Shown here: in pieces, positions 24,178 through 31,538 of the stretch | How the letters are laid out: each line of letters opens with the position of its first letter | Position numbering within the stretch: the stretch's first letter is position 1 | Assembly: GCF_039566955.1 (NCBI RefSeq) | Contig: NZ_CP154796.1 | Location: 3,472,001-3,536,000 of the forward strand | Origin: Micromonospora sp. DSM 45708 | GTDB taxonomy: Bacteria > Actinomycetota > Actinomycetes > Mycobacteriales > Micromonosporaceae | DNA length: 64,000 nt | Direction of reading: 5' to 3' | Made by a program: the position numbers and the translations under genes | Notes under the pieces: generated by a model | Told to the model about the DNA's origin: nothing | What the model saw: only the letters and a program-made list of their open reading frames with translations | Databases searched by the model: none

Positions 24178-24807
24178 TCAGGGCCGTTCCACAAGCGCCG
24201 GGTGGCGCGGGTCGTCGGCACGCACCACCACGTCGGCGAAGGAGGCCGGGTCGACCTCGTCGGCGTAGCGGGCGAACGCGGGCAGCGTCCAGCGCCACGC
24301 CGGGTCGGTGCGCCGGGCCAACGCCGCCGGGGAGAGCACCAGGTGCACGGCGACGTCGAACGCCAGCGTGCCGCCGAGCAGCAACGCGCCACTGACCAGG
24401 ACCACGCCGCCGGCCGGCAGATCCTGGTACGCGGCCCGGCTGGCCCGGTCCGCGTCGGCGTCCCAGAGCGACGGCAGCACACGGCCGGTGCCGGCCGGGC
24501 CGGCCGGGTCGAGCACCTCGCGGCGCAACCCGGGCTCGTCGAGCCAGCCCTCGTAGTACGCGTCCGGGTTCGTGCGGCCCTGTTCCAGGCGCACCGAGGC
24601 GGGGCGGAGGAAGTCGGCGGCGCGGACGTGCAGGGCCGGCCGGCCGGCGGCGCGCAGCGGGTCGACGAGCGCGGCGGCGAGGGCGTCCGGTTCGGCGGCG
24701 GGCGGCCCGTCGACGGCCACCCGCAACCGGCCGGACGCCTCGGTGCCGGTGAGGCGGCCGGTCAGCTCGGCGACGAGCCGGTCGGGGCTGATCGGGCGGA
24801 CGCGCAT
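24178..24807 (-). CDS. Uridine-kinase-like protein with degenerate P-loop
   Basis: A 209-aa protein aligning in outline with actinobacterial uridine-kinase-like NTPases: LRVAVDG at the P-loop strand, HVRAADFLRPASVRLE, the NPDAYYEGWLDEPGLRREVL segment, and VVLVSGALLLGGTLA. Where GxxGxGK(S/T) is expected the sequence reads DGPPAAEPDALA, so the Lys and the Ser/Thr are missing. Nucleotide binding in the usual way is unlikely. It could be a pseudo-enzyme or act with an altered site. ATG at 24807; it stands alone on the minus strand. Confidence 0.78.
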   Translation of the reverse strand: MRVRPISPDRLVAELTGRLTGTEASGRLRVAVDGPPAAEPDALAAALVDPLRAAGRPALHVRAADFLRPASVRLEQGRTNPDAYYEGWLDEPGLRREVLDPAGPAGTGRVLPSLWDADADRASRAAYQDLPAGGVVLVSGALLLGGTLAFDVAVHLVLSPAALARRTDPAWRWTLPAFARYADEVDPASFADVVVRADDPRHPALVERP

Positions 24808-24903
24808 CAGTCCATCCTGCCCGGCCGGCGGCGTGGGCTCACCACCGGTTCGCGTCCGGGCGGTCGGGGCTCCGTCCGGCGGGCGGGTGGTGGGCGCGAC
24901 GCG

Positions 24904-25509
24904 TCAGCCGGTGCGGTCGATGGTCACCCGGGCGTCGTCGGCGAGCCGGTAGCCGACGCCGTAGACGGTGGTGACCAGCGGGACGTCCACCCCGACCTTG
25001 CCGCGCAGCCGGCGGACGTGCACGTCGACGGTGCGGACGCCGGCGTGCTCGTAGCCCCAGACCGCGTTGAGCAGTTGCAGCCGGGTGAACACCCGGCGCG
25101 GGTGGGCGACCAGGTGCAGCAGCAGGTCGAACTCCAGGCGGGTCAGCGGCAGCGGCTCGCCGTCGCGCAGCACCGACCGGGAGGACGCCAGGATGTGCAG
25201 CATCGGGATGGTCGGGGCCAGCGGGCGTGGCGGGGTGCGGCCGGCCGGCACGTCGGGCCGGCGGTCCGGCCCGGCGGTGCCGGTGCTGACCACCGCGTCG
25301 CCGCGTTCGAGCAGTTCGCGCGCCGCGTCGAGGAGCCGGCGGGCGGCCGGGGTGAGCGACTCCTCGCAGGACAGCGGGATGTTCAGGGTGACGGTGAGCA
25401 CCGGGGTGGTCGTGTTGGCGGGGCGACGCTGGCCGCCGGGCGGACGGCCGGGGACCGCGGGTTGGGACGTATGCCATCCGGCGCGCGACGAGGCGGGGCT
25501 GACCGACAT
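24904..25509 (-). CDS. OmpR-type winged-helix regulator without receiver domain (paralogue 1)
   Basis: A 201-aa protein. The N-terminal 100 residues are not a response-regulator receiver: after a disordered Pro/Arg-rich lead there is a strand-helix unit TPVLTVTLNIPLS ... LTPAARRLLDAARELLE. The C-terminal 95 residues are a complete OmpR/PhoB winged helix (LTRLEFDLLLHLVAHPRRVF, LLNAVWGYEH, RTVDVHVRRLRGKVG, TVYGVGYRLADDA). ATG at 25509 follows aaggagg. A second paralogue lies about 290 bp upstream in the same direction. No kinase partner is nearby, so it is not controlled by receiver phosphorylation. Confidence 0.85.
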   Translation of the reverse strand: MSVSPASSRAGWHTSQPAVPGRPPGGQRRPANTTTPVLTVTLNIPLSCEESLTPAARRLLDAARELLERGDAVVSTGTAGPDRRPDVPAGRTPPRPLAPTIPMLHILASSRSVLRDGEPLPLTRLEFDLLLHLVAHPRRVFTRLQLLNAVWGYEHAGVRTVDVHVRRLRGKVGVDVPLVTTVYGVGYRLADDARVTIDRTG

Positions 25510-25751
25510 GGTCCTCCTTGGCTGGTCCGGGTATCTCCCCACGGCCCGGGACGCCGCTTCATCGATGCTTCCCGGCGCTTGTGCGAGGGTCAAGGGGCCA
25601 CTGCGTTGCATGAATGTGACAATTGGCGAACACATCGGAGCCGAATGCTCGCTCTGCGTACGAGGTCCGTTGATTACAGCAGAGCGACGACACGCGCCGG
25701 TACGGGGGGTCCCCGGCCGGTTCACAGTGGCGGGTGCTGCGCCGACGTGGA

Positions 25752-25782
25752 CGCGGCGCACCCGGCATCCGGGTGCGCCGCG
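25752..25782 (-). terminator. Terminator hairpin after paralogue 2
   Basis: cgcggcgcacccg (25752-25764) pairs perfectly with cgggtgcgccgcg (25770-25782) over a 5-base loop, 18 bp beyond the stop at 25800. Confidence 0.8.
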
Positions 25783-25799
25783 GGTCGACCGGGGCCGGC

Positions 25800-26381
25800 T
25801 CAGGCGTCGCGGTCCACCTCGATCAGGGCGTCGTCGGCGAGCCGGTACCCGACGCCGTAGACGGTGGTCACCAGCGGCGTGTCCGGGCCGAACTTGGCCC
25901 GCAGGCGCCGGACGTGGACGTCCACGGTGCGGGCCACCGCGTGCTCGTAGCCCCAGACGTTGCTGAGCAGTTGCAGCCGGGTGAAGACCCGGCGCGGATG
26001 CTCGGCGAGAAAGAGCAGCAGGTCGTACTCGATCCGGGTCAGCCCGATTTCGAGGCCGCCGAGCCGGACCCGTCGGGTGCCGGTGAGCATGCGCACCCCG
26101 CCCGGCCCGGCGGCCGGCGTCGGCTCGGCCGGTGGCGCGGGGACGCGGCGCAGGTCGAGCACGGCCCGGGCGGCCCGGTGCTCCTCCGGCCGGACCAACC
26201 CCTCGCCGGAGGCGGCCAACTCGTCCAGCAGGTCCGCCAGCCGGGCCAGACCGGGCGTGAGCGGGCCGGCACTCAGGTCGAGCGTGATGGTCAGGGTCGG
26301 TGCGGTACGCGGCCGGGGCGCCGGCGCCCGGTCGGGGCGGCCGGGGCGGGCCGGACGGGTGTTGAGGGCGACGACGGACAT
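25800..26381 (-). CDS. OmpR-type winged-helix regulator without receiver domain (paralogue 2)
   Basis: A 193-aa protein with the same plan as its downstream neighbour: a basic Pro-rich lead, a TLTITLDLS ... LTPGLARLADLLDELAA unit, a linker, and an OmpR-type winged helix (LTRIEYDLLLFLAEHPRRVF, LLSNVWGYEH, RTVDVHVRRLRAKFG, TVYGVGYRLADDA). The DNA-binding parts of the two paralogues are nearly the same, while the N-termini diverge strongly, as in a duplication followed by sensory divergence. ATG at 26381 follows aggagg. It lies just after the terminator of the cysteine dioxygenase/rhodanese operon. Confidence 0.85.
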   Translation of the reverse strand: MSVVALNTRPARPGRPDRAPAPRPRTAPTLTITLDLSAGPLTPGLARLADLLDELAASGEGLVRPEEHRAARAVLDLRRVPAPPAEPTPAAGPGGVRMLTGTRRVRLGGLEIGLTRIEYDLLLFLAEHPRRVFTRLQLLSNVWGYEHAVARTVDVHVRRLRAKFGPDTPLVTTVYGVGYRLADDALIEVDRDA

Positions 26382-26407
26382 GGGAGCCTCCTGTGGGGGC
26401 GGTCGCC

Positions 26408-26433
26408 CCGCCCCGCCGGGTGCGGCGGGGCGG
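26408..26433 (-). terminator. Terminator hairpin of the dioxygenase-rhodanese operon
   Basis: ccgccccgccg (26408-26418) pairs perfectly with cggcggggcgg (26423-26433) over a 4-base loop, directly after the rhodanese stop at 26434. Confidence 0.85.
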
Positions 26434-26925
26434 TCAGCGGAGCGCCCGGCCGGCGGTGACCGGGGGCGCGGTGGACGAGGGTCGGGGCGGCGGGGTGGGG
26501 CCGAGGGTGGGCAGGCCGGCGATGCGCCAGGCCGCGAAGCCACCGGCCACGTCGGTGGCGCGGTGCAGGCCGAGGTCCTGGAGGGCGGCGGCGGCCAGCG
26601 ACGAGGTGTAGCCCTCCTGGCAGAGGACGACGACCGGCACGTCGTAGCCGACCGCCTGCGGCAGGCGGGCCGCGCACCGCGGGTCGAGGCGCCACTCCAG
26701 GACGTTGCGCTCGACGGTGAGCGCGCCGGGCACGGTGCCGTGCGCGGCCCGCTGGCCGGCCGGGCGGATGTCGACCAGCAGCGCGCCGCCCCGGTAGGCG
26801 AGGTGCGCCTGCTCGGGGTCGAGGCGGCGCAGCCGGGCACGGGCGGCGGCGAGGATCTCGTCGATGCCCCGCGAGCCGGACGGGGGGACCGGACAGCTCT
26901 CGGCAGGGGCGGGGGTCTGCGCCAT
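26434..26925 (-). CDS. Rhodanese-domain protein
   Basis: A 163-aa single-domain rhodanese. GGALLVDIRPAGQRAAHG (about 46-63) is the CH2A-like segment, and VVVLCQEGYTSSLAA (about 98-112) is the active-site loop with catalytic Cys. GLHRATDVAGGFAAWRIAGLP closes the fold. It is likely a cytoplasmic sulfurtransferase handling sulfane sulfur. It follows the cysteine dioxygenase gene by 50 bp in the same operon, so both probably deal with cysteine breakdown. Its long disordered tail (TPPPRPSSTAPPVTAGRALR) has no known role. Confidence 0.88.
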   Translation of the reverse strand: MAQTPAPAESCPVPPSGSRGIDEILAAARARLRRLDPEQAHLAYRGGALLVDIRPAGQRAAHGTVPGALTVERNVLEWRLDPRCAARLPQAVGYDVPVVVLCQEGYTSSLAAAALQDLGLHRATDVAGGFAAWRIAGLPTLGPTPPPRPSSTAPPVTAGRALR

Positions 26926-26975
26926 GGTGGCGTCCTTCCGTTCGGCGGGAATCGGGGGCGGGGTCGCCGGGCGGC

Positions 26976-27428
26976 TCACCAGGCGACGCCGGCCTCGGCC
27001 ACCTCGGCGACCCGGAGCCGACCGGCGTCGAGGTGGTAGCGGGTCATCCGGCGCAGCGCCGGCCGGTAGACGTGCACGCTGACCGCCGGCTCGGTGGCGC
27101 GGTTGGTGACCCGGTGCACGTGCCGGGCACCGAAGCGCCGGCCGGCGCCGGCGGCGAGCCGGTGCGGACGCAACCGGCCGCCACTGACCGTCTCCTCGAC
27201 GAGCAGACCGGCGACGACCAGGAAGGCGCCGGACGAACCACCGTGGTCGTGCAGGTCGGTGCCCTGCCCGGGCAGCCAGCTCAGCGCCCACACCTCGTGC
27301 GCGGCGTCGGCGTGCAGGCGCGCGTACCACCGTTCGGACCGGTCGAAGCGCAGCGGCACCGGCCAGCCGGTCGGGTCGGCCCACCGGGCGGCGACGGTGA
27401 GCAGGTCGGCGGGGTCGGAGCTGGTCAT
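26976..27428 (-). CDS. Cysteine dioxygenase-family protein
   Basis: A 150-aa cupin of the type I cysteine dioxygenase family, which oxidises cysteine to cysteine sulfinate using iron and oxygen. The metal site is visible as HDH in GTDLHDHGGSSGAFLVV (His about 58 and 60) and a third His in RHVHRVTNRA. The Cys of the animal Cys-Tyr crosslink is replaced by Gly/Ser, as usual in bacteria. It heads the operon with rhodanese and has an unusually AT-rich promoter region upstream with an inverted repeat. ATG at 27428. Confidence 0.88.
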   Translation of the reverse strand: MTSSDPADLLTVAARWADPTGWPVPLRFDRSERWYARLHADAAHEVWALSWLPGQGTDLHDHGGSSGAFLVVAGLLVEETVSGGRLRPHRLAAGAGRRFGARHVHRVTNRATEPAVSVHVYRPALRRMTRYHLDAGRLRVAEVAEAGVAW

Positions 27429-27482
27429 CGGCGGGTCGTCCTCACGGTGCGGAGCGGAGCGTGCCCCCACACTTTAGACGGC

Positions 27483-27497
27483 AAACCCTATAGGTTT
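27483..27497. promoter_or_regulatory. AT-rich inverted repeat in the dioxygenase/ankyrin divergent region
   Basis: aaacc-ctata-ggttt sits in an AT-rich island (about 27478-27515) between divergent genes. The minus-strand reading tacctactaaacctatagg resembles Rrf2-family (CymR-like) operators in form, which would fit a sulfur-linked operon. The regulator is not identified. Confidence 0.5.
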
Positions 27498-27609
27498 AGT
27501 AGGTAATACCACATGGCGGGACGCGGTTCACCCGATCGTTCATCTCGCCTCCCGTGCCGGCTGCGCAAGCTGCCAGGCGGGGCCGGCCGCGACGCCCTAA
27601 CCTGGGCGG

Positions 27610-28002
27610 GTGCCCGACGAACTGGACGCCGAGACCATCGCCTTCGCCCACCGGATGTTCGACCTGGCCCGCGCCGGCGAGACGGTGGAGCTGGCGGCCA
27701 ACGTGGACGCGGGACTGCCGGTCGACCTGACCAACGCCAAGGGCGACACACTGCTGATCCTGGCCGCCTACCACGCCCGCCCGGAGACGGTGGCCGCGCT
27801 GCTCGCCCGCGGCGCCGACCCGGACCGGGTCAACGACCGGGGGCAGACCGCGCTGGCCGCGGCCGTGTTCCGGCAGAACGTGGCGGCGGTCCGGGCGCTG
27901 CTCGACGCCGGCGCCGACCCGGACCACGGCGCCCCCTCGGCGGTGGAGACCGCCCGGTTCTTCACGCTGCCCGAGATGCTGACGCTGCTCGGGCGCGACT
28001 GA
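27610..28002 (+). CDS. Ankyrin-repeat protein
   Basis: A 130-aa protein built of about three ankyrin repeats: NAKGDTLLILAAYHARPETV, LLARGADPDRVNDRGQTALA and LLDAGADPDHGAPSAVETAR. Such small bacterial ankyrin proteins are protein-binding adaptors, and some partner catalases; here no catalase is adjacent. GTG at 27610. The next gene starts 37 bp downstream in the same direction. It is divergent from the cysteine dioxygenase operon. Confidence 0.87.
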   Translation: MPDELDAETIAFAHRMFDLARAGETVELAANVDAGLPVDLTNAKGDTLLILAAYHARPETVAALLARGADPDRVNDRGQTALAAAVFRQNVAAVRALLDAGADPDHGAPSAVETARFFTLPEMLTLLGRD

Positions 28003-28039
28003 GCACCCGGGCCCGCCGCGCGAGGCGTATACAGGTGCG

Positions 28040-29014
28040 GTGGAGGATCCCGTACCCGAGCAGATGCGCACCGCGGCCACCGCGCTGCTGGCGGCGCTGG
28101 ACGAGCCGGCCCGACGACGCGCCCGGCACGCGTTCGACGACGAGCCGGCCCGCCGGTGGCTGGAGTACCGGCCCCGACCCCGACCCGGCGTCCCGGTCGC
28201 CGACCTCGACGTCACCGCCCGCAAGGCCGCCCACCGGCTGCTCGCCACCGCGCTCAGCCCGGCCGCGTACGCGCAGGCCATGGCCGTGATGGCGCTCGAA
28301 GAGGTGCTGGACCGGGCGGAGGGCTGGCAACGCGACCGGCACAGCGGCGACTACTGGGTGGCGGTCTTCGGCGACCCGGCCCACGACGACCGCTGGGCGT
28401 GGCGGTTCGAGGGGCACCACTTGTCGGTGAGCATGACCGTCGTCGACGACCGGGTCTCCCCCGCCCCGATCTTCCTCGGCGCGAACCCGGCCACCGTGCG
28501 GCACGCCGGCCGCCCCGTCTCCCGGCCGTTGGGCCCGGAGGAGGACCTGGCCCGCGAGCTGCTGGACGCGCTCGGCCCCGGCGGGCGGGCCGCCGCGGTG
28601 ATCGCCGAGGAAGCCCCGGCCGACATCATCAGCGCCACCCGGGCCACCGCGCCCGGCCGGCTCGACCCGCTCGGCGTACCCCGGGGCCGGCTCGGGCCGA
28701 CCGGCCGCGCGTTGCTCGACCGCCTGGTCGCGCTCTACCTCGACCGGCTCCCGGCCGACCTGGCCGCCCGGGAGGCGTCCCGCCTCGACGGCGGCGAGCT
28801 GCACTTCGCCTGGGCCGGGCCGGCGGAGCCGGGCCGGCGGCACTACTACCGGGTGCAGGGCGAGGACCTGCTGATCGAGTACGACAACACCACCGACGAC
28901 GGCAACCACGCGCACACCGTGCTGCGCCGCCCGGCTGGTGACTTCGGCACCGACGTGCTGGCCGCGCACCACGCCGCCGCGCACCGCCCCGTCACCGGCG
29001 ACGCGTCTCGATGA
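28040..29014 (+). CDS. DUF3500-family protein
   Basis: A 324-aa protein of the DUF3500 family. Landmarks are SGDYWVAVFGDP, WAWRFEGHHLSVSMTVVDD (about 115-133), IFLGANPATVR (about 145-155) and a C-terminal HYYRVQGEDLLIEYDNTTDDGNHAHTV block, given by position about 274-300, with clustered His and Asp that could bind metal. Function is unknown. GTG at 28040; a GTATAC-type -10 lies close upstream. Its 3' end overlaps the convergent methyltransferase gene by 23 bp. Confidence 0.85.
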   Translation: MEDPVPEQMRTAATALLAALDEPARRRARHAFDDEPARRWLEYRPRPRPGVPVADLDVTARKAAHRLLATALSPAAYAQAMAVMALEEVLDRAEGWQRDRHSGDYWVAVFGDPAHDDRWAWRFEGHHLSVSMTVVDDRVSPAPIFLGANPATVRHAGRPVSRPLGPEEDLARELLDALGPGGRAAAVIAEEAPADIISATRATAPGRLDPLGVPRGRLGPTGRALLDRLVALYLDRLPADLAAREASRLDGGELHFAWAGPAEPGRRHYYRVQGEDLLIEYDNTTDDGNHAHTVLRRPAGDFGTDVLAAHHAAAHRPVTGDASR

Positions 29015-29753
29015 GGAACCGCCGGGCGTGGGCCACGAACGGCCCCTCGGCCCGGATCCGCTCGTCGAGCCGGCGCAGCTCGGCGCGGTAGCGGTCGACA
29101 GTGAACCCGGGCACGGTCCACACCACCTTGCGCAGGAACCAGACCACCGCGCCGATGTCGTGGAAGACGGTACGCAGGGTGGCGGTCTGCAGGTCCACCA
29201 CGGTCAGTCCGGCGGCCTCGGCGGCGGCGACCGCGTGCTCCGGGTGGCGGTGCTCCGGTGGCGGCAGCGGCCCGAGGATCGCCTCGCTGAGTTCCCGGAC
29301 CGTGCCGGGGCCGATCTGCTGGGAGAGGAAGCTGCCGCCGGGGCGCAGCACCCGGGCCACCTCGTCCCACCGGGTGTCCACCGGATGCCGGCTGACCACC
29401 AGGTCGAACGCGGCGTCGCGGAACGGCAGCGGCGGCCGGTCACCGACCCGGACGACGTGACCCCCGACCCGGCGCAGGTTGCGCCGGGCCACCGGCACGT
29501 TCGGCGGCCAGGCCTCGGTGGCGACCAGCAGCGGTGGCGGCGCGGACGCCGCCTCGGCCAGCACCTCGCCGCCGCCGGTGTCGATGTCCAGGGCGGCGTC
29601 GACGGCCGTCAGCCGGGCCCCGAGGAGTCGCGCGTAGCCCCACGGCGGGCGCTCCTCGGTGGCCCGCCCGGCCAGCCAGGAGAAGCCCCACCCCTCGACC
29701 GGCGCCGCCTCGGCCTCGGCGACCAGTTCGTCAAACCCACGCTCGGTGACCAT
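28992..29753 (-). CDS. Class I SAM-dependent methyltransferase
   Basis: A 253-aa methyltransferase. The SAM-binding motif I is AALDIDTGGGEVLAEA (about 50-65), followed by LLVATEAWPPNVPVA (acidic strand 2), RDAAFDLVVSRHPVDTRWDE (motif IV) and ARVLRPGGSFLSQQIGPG (motif V). The C-terminal domain VWFLRKVVWTVPGFTVDRY is typical of small-molecule methyltransferases. ATG at 29753 was chosen because upstream in-frame sequence loses coding character. The substrate is unknown. Confidence 0.87.
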   Translation of the reverse strand: MVTERGFDELVAEAEAAPVEGWGFSWLAGRATEERPPWGYARLLGARLTAVDAALDIDTGGGEVLAEAASAPPPLLVATEAWPPNVPVARRNLRRVGGHVVRVGDRPPLPFRDAAFDLVVSRHPVDTRWDEVARVLRPGGSFLSQQIGPGTVRELSEAILGPLPPPEHRHPEHAVAAAEAAGLTVVDLQTATLRTVFHDIGAVVWFLRKVVWTVPGFTVDRYRAELRRLDERIRAEGPFVAHARRFLIETRRR

Positions 29754-30087
29754 GGGCCCGAGCCTGCCGCCGATCGACGACGGCCGGCAACGCGATTTCC
29801 GTGCCCGGCCGGGCCGGCAGCCCTTCCCGGTCCGCGCCCCGCCGGCCAGCTTCCGATGCCGGCCCCCGATCTCCGCGCGGCAGAGCGGACGCGCCCCGGG
29901 CGTGAGCACGCCGGACCCGCGGTCAACGTGCTCACGCGACGTGACGGCCGGGGAAGGCAGTCCACGCAACAGCGGTATGCCTCCTGGTCATGTTCATGAC
30001 CAGGAGGCATACCGCGCTCACCTGTCTGCCCGCCGCGACACGCCCGGCGCCCCCACTGGGACGCGACGGACAGGCTGCCGGCGGTGA
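29754..30087. other. 334-bp intergenic region with a 44-bp perfect palindrome
   Basis: The region follows the DUF2231 gene (leftward, stop 30088) and precedes the methyltransferase gene (leftward, start 29753). No credible coding frame is seen. The right half carries the palindrome annotated at 29972-30015; the left half should contain the methyltransferase promoter. Confidence 0.6.
29972..30015. repeat. Perfect 21-bp-arm palindrome with 2-base centre
   Basis: The left arm gcggtatgcctcctggtca plus tg (29972-29992) is the exact reverse complement of 29995-30015, with tt between. It lies 73-116 bp beyond the stop of the DUF2231 gene. It may be a terminator, but the near-zero loop and the embedded aggaggcat / atgcctcct text are unusual. 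Confidence 0.9.
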
Positions 30088-30585
30088 TCAGAAGGGGCGC
30101 GGACGGGCGATCTCGACGGTGGCGCCGGGGATCGTCTCCAGCCCGGTCGGCTCGGCCGTGCGGTGCCGGTCGGACTGCTGCATCAGCCGCGCGCCCAGGC
30201 CCACACCGACCGCGCCCACCGCCAGCGCCACCAGCTCGGTGGCGAGCTGGCCGCCGGTCGCGCCGCGCTGCGGCGCGTGCGCCCGGATCAGGCAGGTGAG
30301 CAGGAACATCGCCGCCATCACGGCGTTGACCAGGTTGAACGTGATGGCGGTGCGGTTGGCGCGGCCGATCCGCACGTCCCACAGGTCGACCAGCCCGGCG
30401 ACCGTGGCGAGCCCGGCGGCGACCAGCGCGGCGACCGCCGTCCAGTAGCCCACCTCGCCCAGGAACGCCGGACCGCCGACGACGTCGGCCAGGTCGAACA
30501 CGGCGGCGCTGACGAAGAGCCCGAACGGGAACGTCACCAGCATCGGTTGGATGGGGTGCCCCTGCACCCGAAGTCGGCTCTCCAT
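30088..30585 (-). CDS. DUF2231-family membrane protein
   Basis: A 165-aa membrane protein starting MESRLRVQGHPIQPMLVTFP; the RxxGHPxHPM-type motif is the DUF2231 hallmark. Four hydrophobic spans follow (FGLFVSAAVFDLADVVG, WTAVAALVAAGLATVAGLVD, AVMAAMFLLTCLI, ELVALAVGAVGVGLGARLM). The tail is polar and cytoplasmic or external. Function is unknown, although the family is often found with heme or redox genes. A SigB/F-type promoter lies 43 bp before the ATG. Confidence 0.87.
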   Translation of the reverse strand: MESRLRVQGHPIQPMLVTFPFGLFVSAAVFDLADVVGGPAFLGEVGYWTAVAALVAAGLATVAGLVDLWDVRIGRANRTAITFNLVNAVMAAMFLLTCLIRAHAPQRGATGGQLATELVALAVGAVGVGLGARLMQQSDRHRTAEPTGLETIPGATVEIARPRPF

Positions 30586-30627
30586 CGCGTCCTCCCCACG
30601 TCGGCGCGGCTCACCAGTCCAGGGTGC

Positions 30628-30652
30628 TACCCGACCCCCGCCGGGGCGAAAC
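30628..30652 (-). promoter_or_regulatory. SigB/SigF-type promoter of the DUF2231 gene
   Basis: On the minus strand GTTT (30652-30649), a 16-base spacer and GGGTAG (-10 core 30632-30628) precede the start at 30585. Confidence 0.7.
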
Positions 30653-30661
30653 GACTGTCGT

Positions 30662-31402
30662 TCAGTTGTCCCGAGGCCGGGAGACGGTGAGCACCAGCCG
30701 CTCGGCCACCTCGCGCAGCGGGATGTCCAACGAGGACGCGGCGCTGCGGAGCACGTCGAGCGCCTCCGCCGCGGGGCAGCCCCGCTGCGTCATGATCACG
30801 CCGACGGCCTGCCCGACCACGCCCTCGGCCAGCAACGCGCCGTCGAGCTGGCCGGCCCGGGCGGTCGCCCGCTCCCGGTCACGGACCGCGGCGAGCAACA
30901 GACCGGCGTGCTCGGCCAGCAGCATCGCGGTGAGCTGGTGACTCGGCGTGAGCGCGCCGGGCGACGACGCGTACAGGTTGATCGCGCCGATGACCTGCTC
31001 GTCCACGTCGACCGGCGCGGAGATCACGCCGTGCACGCCGAGCGCGCGGGCGCGCGTGCTCCAGGTCGGCCAGGGAGACTCCTCCGCCAGCCCGCCCGCG
31101 ATGATCATCTCGCGGCGGCGGATCGCGGTCAGGGCCGGCGTGTCCGGGCCGTGCCGCAGGTCGTCCAACTCGGCTCGCTCCGGGTCGGAGGCGGCCACGC
31201 CGGCGGGCTCGCCGGCACGCAGCGCGGTGAAGCCGCAGCAGTCCACGCCGGGCACCGTGTCCCGGGCGATCCGGACCAGGCGGTCCAGCGCCTCGTCGAA
31301 CACCGCGACGCCGATCAGGCCGGCGGTCAGCTCACGCAGCAGCGCGGCGGTCTCCAGCACACCCAGGTTGTCGGTCATGGGTAGACGGGTGTCGAGGTTC
31401 AC
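30662..31402 (-). CDS. GAF-ANTAR transcription antiterminator
   Basis: A 246-aa regulator. Residues about 15-165 form a GAF sensory domain (LTAGLIGVAVFDEALDRLVR, AINLYASSPGALT), and the C-terminal 60 residues an ANTAR RNA-binding domain (LLAEGVVGQAVGVIMTQRGCPAAEALDVLR). ANTAR proteins bind paired hairpins in nascent RNA and prevent termination. GTG at 31402 overlaps the stop of a 24-codon leader frame as GTGA, which supports this start over ATG 31378. A SigB/F-type promoter precedes the leader, tying this protein to stress. Confidence 0.87.
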   Translation of the reverse strand: MNLDTRLPMTDNLGVLETAALLRELTAGLIGVAVFDEALDRLVRIARDTVPGVDCCGFTALRAGEPAGVAASDPERAELDDLRHGPDTPALTAIRRREMIIAGGLAEESPWPTWSTRARALGVHGVISAPVDVDEQVIGAINLYASSPGALTPSHQLTAMLLAEHAGLLLAAVRDRERATARAGQLDGALLAEGVVGQAVGVIMTQRGCPAAEALDVLRSAASSLDIPLREVAERLVLTVSRPRDN

Positions 31403-31473
31403 CGCGCCACGGCCCCCACCGCCTCCGCGTCGGTCCACGCGGTGTCCCCGTCCGGCGCCGTTGCCTGTTCCAT
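31399..31473 (-). CDS. 24-aa leader peptide coupled to the ANTAR gene
   Basis: ATG at 31473 has gggaggacggac directly upstream and encodes MEQATAPDGDTAWTDAEAVG plus four residues to a TGA that overlaps the ANTAR start by 4 bp (GTGA). The ANTAR GTG itself has no good Shine-Dalgarno, so translation is likely by reinitiation after this frame. It may be a functional small protein or only a coupling device. Confidence 0.6.
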   Translation of the reverse strand: MEQATAPDGDTAWTDAEAVGAVAR

Positions 31474-31506
31474 GTCCGTCCTCCCTCTGGCCGAGCCTCG
31501 GCCTAC

Positions 31507-31531
31507 TACCCTCGCCGGCCGGCATCGAAAC
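31507..31531 (-). promoter_or_regulatory. SigB/SigF-type promoter of the leader-ANTAR operon
   Basis: On the minus strand GTTT (31531-31528), a 16-base spacer and GGGTAG (-10 core 31511-31507) lie 34 bp before the leader ATG at 31473. The promoter overlaps the secA2 terminator region. Confidence 0.7.
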
Positions 31532-31538
31532 CGCGCAA

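Noticed and set aside
25600-25800. Small plus-strand frame beginning MNVTIGEHIGAECSL between the two winged-helix genes
   Set aside because: It starts well but soon turns Arg/Pro-rich and runs through the terminator of the opposite gene; no Shine-Dalgarno is seen.
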